Shown here: piece after piece, positions 1-10,200 of the stretch
Layout of the letters: the number at the start of each line of letters is the position of its first letter
How positions within the stretch are numbered: the first letter of the stretch is position 1
Assembly: GCF_001039355.2 (NCBI RefSeq)
Contig: NW_019773785.1
Coordinates: 1-26,932 of the forward strand
Direction of reading: 5' to 3'
DNA from: Lingula anatina
Taxonomy: Eukaryota > Brachiopoda > Lingulata > Lingulida > Lingulidae
Length of the DNA: 26,932 nucleotides
Position numbers and translations under genes: made by a program
Notes under the pieces: generated by a model
Told to the model about the DNA's origin: nothing
Database searches by the model: none
Seen by the model: the letters and a program-made list of their open reading frames with translations, nothing else

Positions 1-57
1 CTTTGCTATTTACTTTTTTCTCTGCGCCCGCCTATTTGCTTAGTTTTTCTTCCATGG

Positions 58-87
58 TGACTTGGCAAATTATGACTTGGCAAATTA
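58..87. repeat. 15-bp tandem repeat, two perfect copies
   Basis: The unit TGACTTGGCAAATTA occurs twice in direct succession with no mismatch. Nothing coding is seen in the first 230 bases around it. Confidence 0.9.
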
Positions 88-231
88 AAAAAGTAAGATA
101 TTTCCGGCTGCTTTAGTCATTAAAAAATGTTTCCAGTAAATTTGACAACAATAGTTGTCAGAAATTAGCCATGATATAGGAATGGATAAAAAGATAACAG
201 TTTATCGTTTACATTGTGATCATCATTATTG

Positions 232-604
232 ATTGTTTTGGCACTTTTGTATTCCACTGATAACTGTATTAAAAAATAATTATCAATAAACATTAAACAA
301 AATTATCCATTTATTTCGACTCGTTAAATGTTATACTCGGAAGCCAATTGATGCTACAAACTAAATGTTGCACTAAGTAACAAAATATTTAATTATAATA
401 CTAATTGTTTTGACGCTTTTGTATTCCACTGATAACTGCATAGAAAAATAATTATCACTTCACGTTAAACAAACTAAATTGTCTTTTACTTTTATTTTTC
501 AAACTTTCAATTTATTTCGACTCAGTAAATTTTATACTTGGAAGCCAATTGATGCTACAAACAAAACGTTGCACTTAATAAAATATTGTTTAATTATAAA
601 ACTA
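232..604. repeat. Tandem duplication with about 172-bp period
   Basis: Copy 1 runs about 232-401 and copy 2 about 404-604. Both begin with ATTGTTTTG, continue through TTGTATTCCACTGATAACTG, share a block of about 23 identical bases (339-361 and 540-562, core AAGCCAATTGATGCTACAA) and end in TTTAATTATAA. Copy 2 carries about 30 extra bases near its middle. There is no open reading frame of note, so this is a non-coding duplication, perhaps part of an unrecognised repeat family. Confidence 0.85.
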
Positions 605-670
605 TTCTTATCTTAGACTTTATCAATTACACTGTTTTTATGAGACTGCATTTAGTAACATGATTAATCA

Positions 671-964
671 TCAATAAAAACTCCATGTGTGCCCTGGTGT
701 CAAATGCTGAGAAGTGGACGCGGGAGTAGAAAAAGCAGAAGTGGGTGTTGGGATAGAGGGAATGGTTAAAGCCGAAGTGTTCAATGGAGAAGGAAAATAT
801 GTGTTTACTTGAGGGTGTTGAGGAGTAAACAAAAATGTAGGCCTGTGACTGAGTTTCGCCTTTTGGTTGCGTGCTTTTAGAATTAAGTCCATGCTCTGTT
901 GTTGAAATATCGCCCACTGTTGCTCAGATAGATTGTCTACTTCCGTAGCTAAATAGGGACTCAT
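671..964 (-). CDS. 97-aa ORF with a BESS-like N-terminal segment, possibly a transposon-associated exon
   Basis: Residues about 3-35 (PYLATEVDNLSEQQ, then a Gln-rich stretch ending LILKARNQ) resemble the BESS-type motif found at the C-terminus of MADF/Myb-like proteins, including the accessory protein of Harbinger transposons. The remaining 60 residues are Pro/Ser/Thr-rich and look disordered. The initiator Met may not be real: the segment could be the last exon of a longer gene whose upstream exons are lost. It lies next to a candidate transposon end (1150-1630), which supports that reading. The family assignment rests on visual pattern only. Confidence 0.3.
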   Translation of the reverse strand: MSPYLATEVDNLSEQQWAIFQQQSMDLILKARNQKAKLSHRPTFLFTPQHPQVNTYFPSPLNTSALTIPSIPTPTSAFSTPASTSQHLTPGHTWSFY

Positions 965-1149
965 ACATTTATTTATTTTATTGAAAAAAAATACTTATGA
1001 AAACCTTGTAAATAAATTTAAAAAGATGACAACAAATACAATCTACGTTTTAATTGAGAAATAACGATTTCTGTCAAGATATTAGAAGGCCTTAATGGCA
1101 TTATATAAATGAAAAAGATATTTATATATTTAGTGGCCACCATCCTACG

Positions 1150-1630
1150 CTTATTTTATCACGGTTGCTTGCAACCTTCTCGCGACATGTTTTCGAGTGC
1201 ATGCGAGCTGTAAGAAACCTGTTAGAGACCAAGCGACTAAAGACCGTTAATCGACCATGAAGTTTCAACTGCAACCTGCTGGCGACCTGCTGCCCACCGC
1301 TTGCAACCGGTTAGTAACCTGTTTGCAACTAAGCGACTAAAGACCGTCAATCGACCGTGCAGTTACAGGTGGTATGCGACTGGTTTTAGTCTGGTTACAG
1401 CGACCTACTGGCAACCAAGAGGATACCTATAGGCAACCTCTCAGTTACCAATCGTTTTCACTATCAGTCGCACTGGTTGTCGGTGCAAAAAAATGGCCTT
1501 CGTGTGTCAACGATCGCAGGCGACCTGTTTGCAACCTAATGCGACCACTTTAAAACCTATGGCAACCTTCTTGCGACTGAGGTTGCAAAGAGGTTGCCAA
1601 AAGGTTGCAAGCGCAGTGTGACCCAGCCTT
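1150..1630 (-). mobile_element. Candidate end of a Harbinger-type DNA transposon with subterminal GCAACC/GCGACC repeats
   Basis: About 480 bp are packed with GCAACC and GCGAC(C) motifs, the arrangement typical of transposase-binding subterminal repeats. Within it 1216-1266 and 1316-1366 are direct repeats exactly 100 bp apart, sharing AAGCGACTAAAGACCGT. Read on the minus strand, the outer edge is TTA followed by AGGCTGGGTCACACTGCGC, which looks like a DNA-transposon terminus beside a TTA target site; Harbinger elements duplicate TWA. No matching opposite terminus was found, so the element is truncated or its other end has decayed. Confidence 0.35.
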
Positions 1631-1819
1631 AAGGGGCGCCACCGCGTCTCTTACAGGCTGACGACGCTGCTGCAAAGGTGTTTTCAAAGTCAGGTATCTA
1701 ATTAAATGGACAACAAGATACGGATTCATTCTGACTGATTTCACTAAATCATTTAGATTATTTTCAGGGTGTATAAAAAAGGCATGAAAACTAGGATTAT
1801 GATTAATTAAACACCATGC

Positions 1820-1900
1820 TGTATTTCATGCTGTGTTTCTGTCTTTTGATTATCACTTTGATAGTGGTCATCATAAGTCAAAAACACAGCATATAATGTA
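1820..1900. ncRNA. Pre-miRNA-like hairpin (candidate)
   Basis: Arms 1828-1856 and 1864-1892 are complementary at 24 of 29 positions, plus one G-U pair on the plus strand, with no bulges and a 7-nt loop (1857-1863). Pairing continues outward for about six more positions after two mismatches, giving an imperfect stem of about 35 bp in an 81-nt span, the size of an animal miRNA precursor. The terminal 11 bp of the inner stem are perfect (ATGCTGTGTTT with AAACACAGCAT). No known miRNA seed was recognised. A short inverted-repeat element is the main alternative. Confidence 0.35.
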
Positions 1901-2821
1901 TTTTACTATTTATAACATGATATTCCCGTAATATTTCCTTTGCCTTATTGAAATGTCAACCTTACCTGTTCAGATTTTAGTTTGGTTTGGGAAGAATTGA
2001 AGTTTTAATTAGGCAAAGGCCAAATAAGTATCTGACTGGATTTCAGTCTGGCCGGGGACATATATTTAACATTCTACAAGAAGTGTTATTCAAAATGCAT
2101 GCATGGCCAATGCTGCTTTTTTGTACATGCTTCTTGCACATGGCAGATATATCTTTTTTTATATATATATATATTTCCAATATTTAAATATTTTTGTTGG
2201 GTCCATGATAAAAACAAAATGAGTTAAAACCATTTAATGTTATTGAAATAAACTTACAAGTAAACCTCATCGTTTTAGATTTTAAGTACGTTTGTCTCTT
2301 CGAACGAAACTTAATCTGATAATCTTTGCGTTAATTGTCCTCACTATCAACAATGTACATGACAGTGCAAACTCGTTACTCTCTTCAAAATTACTTTTCA
2401 AAGTATCAATCTTTAATCGCCTGACGTTATTGTTCCAAATAATAGATAAGCTTGATGCTTTGAGCCAAGCATTTGATCCGTGTAGGATTATTATTTAGGC
2501 ATTCAACGACGGATGAGGTGCTTTGTATATTATCTTGATCATGAATCAATGTATAATGTACCTAAATGATTTCCATTCAATGTGAGTTGAATTTCAATAC
2601 TTGAATTGATTTTTGTTCCAATATCAAAAAGACATATTTCAATTTTAACTGCACCACCTAAATATTTTAAATTTAAAAAATATCAATATTCGCTCAGCCT
2701 ATTCTTTCTTTCTCCCTTCCTTTATTGGTGGAATCATTAATCTAACTTCTTACTTAGGAGCATCCATTTTCCATATCATTTTTTTTTTCAAATCTACAAA
2801 GAATAGACTTTTTTCAGACCC

Positions 2822-2839
2822 CNCCCCCCCCCCCCCCCG
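2822..2839. repeat. Poly-C homopolymer with an ambiguous base
   Basis: A run of about 17 C contains one N at 2823 and is followed by an A-rich tract. Homopolymer length is probably unreliable in the assembly. Confidence 0.9.
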
Positions 2840-2952
2840 AAAAAAAGAAATAAAAACTGGAACGAAAACAAAGAGCTAAAATACTCCGAGACAAGCTATG
2901 GGTTATTAACTAACCAGTTGCTTCGTAAATGCTTATTGCAATTCTAGACAGA

Positions 2953-2958
2953 TTTATT
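2953..2958 (-). promoter_or_regulatory. Candidate poly(A) signal of the DM13 gene
   Basis: AATAAA on the minus strand, about 240 nt downstream of the DM13 stop codon. It is the first canonical hexamer downstream on that strand that I noticed. Confidence 0.4.
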
Positions 2959-3194
2959 CTTTTGAGTACACGCCAGGAATAAAAGTCTTCCAGTCATTTG
3001 CATGCTTTACATGTATCTTTCAGGCATGTTGTTTCCAATTACGTATTTACAGGCACGAGTAGGCCTATACCCTAGAAAGAACCCCATCTACAATATCTTA
3101 TTAATTTTGTTGATTTAAAAATATTTTGGAATCTACATTCTTTGTCCATGCGTCAGTGAAAAATTGTGATGTTTTTCTTTTCTTTTTAAGTGTT

Positions 3195-4728
3195 TTATGC
3201 ACTTACGGAAAACGCAACGCACCACACTGACAGCCATTTAATGTCTTGAATTCTAATGCCTTCTGGAAGGGTGAGAGTTAAGGTAACATTTTTGTATTCT
3301 TTGAGAACAGCGGAACTGAAAAAATAAGTAGAATAGCGGTGAACATTAGTGGTTAACTGTCATTCAGTTCATTTTCAGCATCTAAAATTTGAAATTATTA
3401 AACAATTTTAAACGTTTTTGTCATCAATTTATATTTTTTAAAGATTGGATCTAAAGCAACCCACTTGCACCCATGAGGCTACTCCCATATTCTTGTGCAG
3501 TGTCTATGTCAATGATAAGTGACAAAAATGTCAGTAAGTCTTACACTACGGACTGTTATAGTTCGTTTCTTTTATTATAGGCCTACCTTCCCTTCTCGTC
3601 GAGGATCTTGATGCCTTCGTCACTTGGTGTATCCCGAGTTGCATTTTGCCTCAGTCCAATATAGAAGAAAGCATCTGATGGGGAAAAAATAATGTGTGGA
3701 ACATATTCATGTTTAGACTTTTATTGTGGAGTGTGCATAAGATTACATTTAAGCTTTTGGTTGCACTGTGACATGCAAAGAGCGATGGGTTCCCCCTTAA
3801 GTGCTACACTGTACATGACACTATCCATCAGAAGCTAGCAATGAGTTGGAATAAAACTGAGGTCAAGTGTTTTTACGTCCGTTTTTTTTCCCTTTGTACG
3901 GCATTGCTCTTTGTATTCTAAGGTGCAACTTTTAAATATTTAGGTACCAAACATAATATATGTGGAGTAAATAAAATTAACTTTTTTAAGAAAACAGTTC
4001 TACTTACTATTTATTACGTTTGGCATTAAATATTAAAAATATTAACTCTTTTCTATGTTTTCCAATAAACCAAACAACAAGAAATTTGAATTTTTTACCT
4101 GGGCCCTGTCCATCGTAGGTGAAGCCTAGTATTTTGAACCTGTGACTGTCCACTGCGTAAACTGTGCCTTTCACACCGTGGTAAAGCTCTTGGATAGGTC
4201 CAATCAATTTACCATGATATTCAGCAGCGTTGCTGCAGCCTTTCGGCGCAAGTTAGTGAAGAAAAAGAATTGTAGTTAAAAAGCACAGAAAAGTCTGTTT
4301 CGATACTGAAAAATATACGCACAATAAGATCAAATACTTTCTTGTTGTGACTACTATAACATAAAATAATATGACACTAAATGATGTAGCCAGACCACCA
4401 GGGTCATTACCTAGTGAAAGGTCTCAAGGTGAGACCACAACGTCGGTTGTCGTTTAATTTTTCCACGTAAGTTCCAAAATTTGATTAAGATACATTTTTG
4501 ATAGCATAATGATATTCTTTCGAATTTTGCAAAAGAATTCGATCCAAAGCTCATAAATGTTCTTAAACAATGACTGCTACATGTATATTTAACGTGAAAA
4601 GTTAAAAACCCTTAGAATCCCATTCGACCGACTAAATAAAGTAAGATATATACAAGAGTATCGCCAAGAAAGATAGGCGTCGGCTACTTACAAAAAATGA
4701 CAGCGGCAATGCAGGCTAACAACAACAT
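3195..4728 (-). CDS. Small secreted single-DM13-domain protein
   Basis: Four exons: 4692-4728, 4099-4239, 3587-3674, 3195-3315; phases agree and give 128 aa. Residues 1-16 are a hydrophobic signal peptide (MLLLACIAAVIF then CysCys), so the product is probably secreted. The rest is one DM13 domain: YHGKLIGPI, YHGVKGTVYAVD, GFTYDGQGPDAFFYIG, VTLTLPEG and the closing DIKWLSVWC with its conserved Cys. Two Asn-glycosylation sequons are visible (NAT, NVT). DM13 domains occur in extracellular and membrane proteins such as Drosophila Skeletor; their biochemical role is not firmly known. The stop comes three codons after the domain, but a good donor (GTAAGT at 3206) lies just before it, so splicing to further exons is possible; none was found. 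The exon 2 acceptor (AAAG, 4240) is the weakest junction. The ATG used is the first in its exon. Confidence 0.85.
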
Positions 4729-4783
4729 CACCACCGCGATGAGGTAAACTGTCTACTAGTATCTCCCTAATTTGCTTGATACG

Positions 4784-4789
4784 TTTATA
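4784..4789 (-). promoter_or_regulatory. Possible TATA box of the DM13 gene
   Basis: TATAAA on the minus strand, 56 nt upstream of the start codon, which would place a start site about 25-30 nt before the ATG. A plausible 3' splice site at 4858 (T-rich tract then TAG) offers the alternative that this stretch is a 5' UTR exon and the TATA match is chance. Confidence 0.35.
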
Positions 4790-4859
4790 AGGCGATAAGA
4801 TATGAGGCGCACGTAGGGTTACGACCCCAAAATCGTCTGGAAATTCTAAGTAGTTGACC

Positions 4860-7150
4860 TACAAGTAAAAAAAAAACATTGTGCAGACAGGTATATGCGT
4901 TGCTTGCGGTAATCAATTGAAGCCTAAGTGAAATCTTCATGAATTAAACATTAGATCAGAAACTTTAACAGAAAAAAAACTACAATTCACACTTTACTGA
5001 CTCTATTACAAGAAGTGGTATGTAATACATACCCAACGTCACTGACGATGTTACAGATCCTGGCGTAAGTCTTTACTGTCATATACATTGTGACAGAGTA
5101 TTTGTTTCATCACACAGACCTTATGCTTTCCCGGCCCTGACAAGTGACAATTTGTATTTCAGTGTGTGAGATACTCCATACCAGATGACGTCATTCCTGT
5201 ACAAAAAAAACTCTCACGGTACAAAATGTGCACAGAATTTGCCGAAGAAATATCTGTGAATATCTAGTATTAAAAATATCTCTGTGTCCTGGCAGAGGAA
5301 ACCAGTGAGAGAGTAGGATCGGTGGGCATGAAAAAAAGGAATTTAAATGCGCCTTGAAAGACAAGCGCGTAATAAAGGAAGGACGTCCTTTTGTTGAGAG
5401 AGAAATACTCAGATAGATCGCAAATAAATTATTGGTTGTGACCACTGCAATGGGCAAACTTACTCAAAGGAATGAGTTAATTTTTTTTTCTGACAATGAT
5501 ATAAGAGCGATCAACTATTCCTCGTTCTTTTCGCTTGGTGAAAATATTTAAAGCCACGTTTTGGTAGTAGTGCTCGTCTTTCCAGCTGACGTTAGCTTAT
5601 TTAACACAGACGCTCGTCAGAATTATCTAGAATCGTTCTCACATTTTCTCAATGTTTGTGTGTTAAAACTCATGTGTTGTAGCCAAGTTGAAACCTTGGG
5701 AAGTTCACTGTCAACGTCAGGTAACTTCGCGTGACTATATAAAACGCATGTTAGAGAAGCGACATGGGATGTTAGCTACGCCTCAATTAAATTTCTAAAA
5801 GATCGAGCTAAGACATTCATCTACATTTTTTCTGACTTTATCGTAGACAAATCATATGATGGCTTTCTTATCTTAAAACGCACTATTGTTTATAAAGTGA
5901 TTTTGATAATAAATTTGCCAGGTCTGACTATCCCAGATGACTTAACATTTAATAGATATCTTTCTTTCTTTCGGCATCTTTCTACTGTCATCGACTAACA
6001 TTAAGAATGCATGTATCCGATGTATTATTATATATGCACAAATGACACGCCAAAACATTGATTTTAGCATGACGAAAGACTTTCTTTTCGAAACAAGTTA
6101 TATCATGAATAAAAAATAAAGTGGATGAATGTATACCTAATCTCGGTGGAATCGAACAGAACTAAATACCAAAAGTAAAACTTGAGTAACGGAAGAGCTT
6201 CAAAAAGAAATATAGTGTTGAAAACGAACCAGACGTGCTACTTAAATTCACGATTATATAGTACTCGGGCTAATTTTGAAAAATATTTTTCATTTATCAT
6301 AGACACGTCGTTAAAAAAAATGAAAATAAAATATTTCAAATTAGGCAAGCTCGGGTAGCGGGGACAGGCGCGGTTGCGTGAAACGTGAAATTTCAGTTTC
6401 TTCAAAGGTTATTTGCCTCCTGGGGTCATAACTTTCAAACATAAAACCACAGCAAAGCACTTGGTAGTTAACACGTCGGTGAACGACCTAGGTCCGTGAA
6501 CAACGTACCTTTTGTCTGTGAATGATTCTAATGATTCTTAACAAGTTTAATCGAGACAAATTTCAGTAAATTGTGAAATGAAATGAAATGTGTTTTCATG
6601 TCAGGTCCGATTTGATGTTCTTGGCAAACTCGATATCATTTTTGTTTTCCACGTTAACATACATTTTTTGACCAGGTTGGTTGAAGCGGTGTTTCATGCA
6701 GTTAAAGAGTTATTTCAATGCCTCTCCCCCCCGGCCTGGCCACTACATTTTTTATTTTGGACATATTTTTTTTCGCTAATTCACTGAAAAAAAGTAAAAA
6801 ATGGGGGAAAAAATTGCAGTAGTGCAAGCACTGAGATTTCTCAACAAGTTTACAGCTGTTATTCTCGCACGCTCATATCTCTAAGTTCACTTTTCATGAT
6901 ATTAGTTTTTAAATACATTGCTAACGCTAACTTTGTTTCAGTAATTTTTTTCAAATAAAAGAACAAGTAAGCTTACTAAGGATTTTCACGATTTTTCCTG
7001 AACGTAGTTGCTTGTCCCACCACTAACTCAAGGTATTACACATTTTATCATTTGCTTTTCAACCTTATTCCGCAGGTGAAAGAAGTTTAGATCTTTTTAA
7101 AAACTTTTTTCTTTCTGGAAAAAGAAAAGAATTAAAGTCAAGCTGGTGTC
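4860..7150. other. Intergenic region between the DM13 gene and CSTF2
   Basis: About 2.3 kb without a supportable coding exon on either strand. The open frames present are short and low in protein-like composition. It contains an orphan promoter-like cluster (5619-5744) and otherwise AT-rich single-copy-looking DNA. Confidence 0.5.
5619..5744 (+). promoter_or_regulatory. Orphan promoter-like cluster: HSE-like element plus TATA box
   Basis: At 5619-5638 AGAAT, TATCT, AGAAT and CGTTCT are spaced like heat-shock-element units, with imperfect second and fourth units. A perfect TATATAAAA follows at 5736-5744. Only a 16-codon ORF starts downstream (5748), so no gene can be assigned. Weak evidence. 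Confidence 0.2.
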
Positions 7151-7156
7151 ATGTTT

Positions 7157-7162
7157 TTTATT
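7157..7162 (-). promoter_or_regulatory. Poly(A) signal of CSTF2
   Basis: AATAAA on the minus strand 133 nt after the CSTF2 stop codon, defining a short 3' UTR. Confidence 0.7.
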
Positions 7163-7294
7163 ACAAATTACAATACTTAACATTTGGGAGGCGGTTTCCC
7201 ACTATCTACAGAACTGAATATCAAGAGATTTGAACTATTACATACGTAATCTACAGTATAGTCAATATCAGTTTACATCTCTTTGTGCTATGTG

Positions 7295-10200
7295 CTACAT
7301 GGGAGGGCCTCCCCCAGTCCCGCTCCGAGCTATTTGCTGTTTTAAGATCATTATACTCTCTCTCTGCTCTGGCGGCAGCATTGCAATCTGCTGGTCTGAC
7401 AACTGTAGTACTTGCATAATAAGGGCAGCCTAGAAATAGAAGATAACTCACGCTGGTGATTTGCTAAAACGCACGTTTTTTTTAACAATCATGGACTAGA
7501 ACTCAAAACATAATTATGTGCAGAATCATGACGTACATGAGTAACTTTGACTTTCTTTATCTTGTACGATTCTTCCACAAGATCAAATGCTATTTTCCAA
7601 ATGCAAACAACTGAGAATTTCAAACTTTCTATTTAACTTTGAAAACTGATGTTATTTTGTGGACGGTAACTTCCAACCAGTACAAATGGCCACCCACCTT
7701 TTCCTGATCTTGTGCAGAGATGCCAGCGCCACCTCCTGGAGCTCCCGGGCCAACAGCTGGGGACTAAAACAGCACAAAGAACAAGTTTCTACAAAGCCTT
7801 ACATAAACAGATTTAACCACCATTTATCTTAAGCAGGTAACTTTTTCATAGAAACGAAACAATAAAGTCAATTGACCAACTCAGATTCATCAGTTGAGGA
7901 ATAAGTAATTTGCTTTCTTGGTGTAGTTCAAAATTAATGAACAAAATAACCTGCTTGTAAAGTTAATGGAAAAGAATAATACACCAACAAAATTAAACAA
8001 ACAGATGAATTATGGGCATTTTAAAGAAGTACGTTTTGCCTTACAGGATGTCTAACTGGTCCTCCTGGGCCTGGCCTTCCTCCCATACTCCTAGGGTCCC
8101 TGGGGTCTCTTGGATCTCCAGCGCCTCCAAGTGACCTGGGGTCCATTGCACCCCCTATGGACCGTGGATCTCTCATTTCTGGCCGTGCTGGACCAGGCCC
8201 CCCTGGACCCTGGGGTCGCATGCCTCTCTGATGCCCAACATCCATGCCACCAGGGCCTAACATAGAAAAGTAAAAAAAAATTGATTAAGTCAATAAACAA
8301 CTGTACAGCAAGATGGTTTTTGAGTCAGTAAAAATAACTTTCCTGAAAATATCAAACATTTTCATCTCAATACCAAGTACGGCCTATTAAAGTAAGAGAA
8401 GCATGAGCCTGCTTATTATTTGCACAGCACAGTATATAAGGATATCTACCTGGGACACCCATGGGTCCTGGTCCACGTGATGGAATATCATGCATCCCCC
8501 TACCTGGGCCTGGCTGTGATACCTGTGGAATATTAAGACCTGCAAAAAAAAGATTTTCAATACTTAACTGGATGTGATAAGTTAGCAAGTTGAAGACTGA
8601 CTACCCCCAAGTATCTTGCTCTTATTTCCTTTCCCTTTCTGACTTCTGAACTTTATGTGGCAACACCTCTCCCCTTACCTTGGCTGGCTACTGGAGCCAT
8701 ATTTCCCTGGCTGGTCACCATGTTCAGCAGACCCCCAGGCCCACCTGCAGAGAAAAAAAACCTTATTATAGAACAGATATCAAAAGAGAATGAGAAAATT
8801 TGCAACAGATTTAACCAGAGGACCTCAATCCAAGAGATAAGGGCACAGGTCCTTGCAGTCAAGGAGGAGAAGCCGTAATAGTGACATTTATCCGCTGATA
8901 TGAAGCAGAGCTGAAGGATCTGTACGAGACAGGGCGGGACTAAAACCGTCAGTACTGCCAATGCTCACACTGGTGGAACCAATAATTATTCCAATTTTTT
9001 CAATTGGAAAATAGTGCATTTTCATTTCTTTTTCTTTCTTTTTCTTTTTTTTTTTTGAGCATTTGCTTTAAGACTAGCGTCTTTCAAAGCATTAATCTGA
9101 AGTAATGAAGAGTCACAAAATAGCAGCATCTGATATTTTAGAGTGGTTCCAAAATACTTCAAAACAGTAGCAACACTAGATAATGTAGCAAATTACAAAA
9201 AAAATTGCTTAGAATATTAAAGTCAGAAGACTGTTAAAAGGTATGCAGCCATTCTATTTTAGTCTACTTATATGTCCCCTACCTGCCAGTAAACCTGGTA
9301 CTGAGCCTGGGACTTGTGATGGGGCAATGGACTGGGTTCCTAGGGGCACTGCGGTAGATGCCACTGGCTGGAAGAGTGTTCACAAAATTACTTAATTCTA
9401 TAATATAAAATTCACTGCTCACAATGTCTATTTGATATAAATTTTGGCTTCACATCTGCAGACCCCCCTTCAAATAATCCTGGATCCGCCCCTGAGAATG
9501 CATGTAGAAATTATCTTAGCTGTGGCCAACAAATTTTTACAGTGTATTTTTAGCACTGTAACAAAATAGTGGTTGGTAAAAAAAATAAATAAATAACATT
9601 ATAACATGTGGACATTATGATGTTCTTGTACTGTGGAAGTCTTGTGAATGGTCTTTTTTCATATGTGCTGAATGATCGGGTACCTGTGCAGGTTGTGCCT
9701 GGGATGCAGGCTGTCCTGGGACCACTGGTGGCACCTGGTGGGTTTCCCTGTGCAACATGGCCTTAAAAGAAATATTTTAGTTTCAATATTTTTCAAACTG
9801 CTGGAAATGCATTGACATAATAATACAAGCAGTTAATATTTCAAATGCAATGTGCATTGTAATGATATATATATAACAGCTTAAATGTTAATTAATATAA
9901 CTGATAAATTGATTCTTATTTTCATTGTAAGTGACCAAAAATAATCTATTATAGTAATTAGTGAAAAATAATATGTTGGCATGAGCCCTGTGTATTCATC
10001 TATGTTATATTATTTTTTGAGTTACCATAGCAACTTGAGGGTCGACAATTTTCATGACAATCTGAGCTTGGAGCAAAGCATAGGCCAGCTGTGGGTTCTG
10101 TAGCAGCATGTTTCTTGCTTCGTTTGGATTGTTCTGGATGCACAACTGCAAAGATATAACAGATGTAATTTTAAAGACTTTATAAACCACATATATTTAA

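Larger units (their letters stand above)
1901..3190. other. Gene-poor AT-rich stretch
   Basis: No exon with convincing splice sites or a recognisable domain was seen on either strand. It contains a short (AT) run near 2160-2174 and a poly-C tract. The 3' part (below 3195) is probably the 3' UTR and flank of the DM13 gene. Confidence 0.5.

Noticed and set aside
1550-1744. Minus-strand 64-codon ORF next to the transposon terminus
   Set aside because: Its C-terminal half is read from the GCAACC repeat array and the rest shows no domain; treated as chance.
4687-4858. Using the VNYLEFPDD frame as the true first coding part of the DM13 protein
   Set aside because: Its phase at the donor is incompatible with DM13 exon 2 and would stop after a few codons; the frame with the signal peptide joins correctly.
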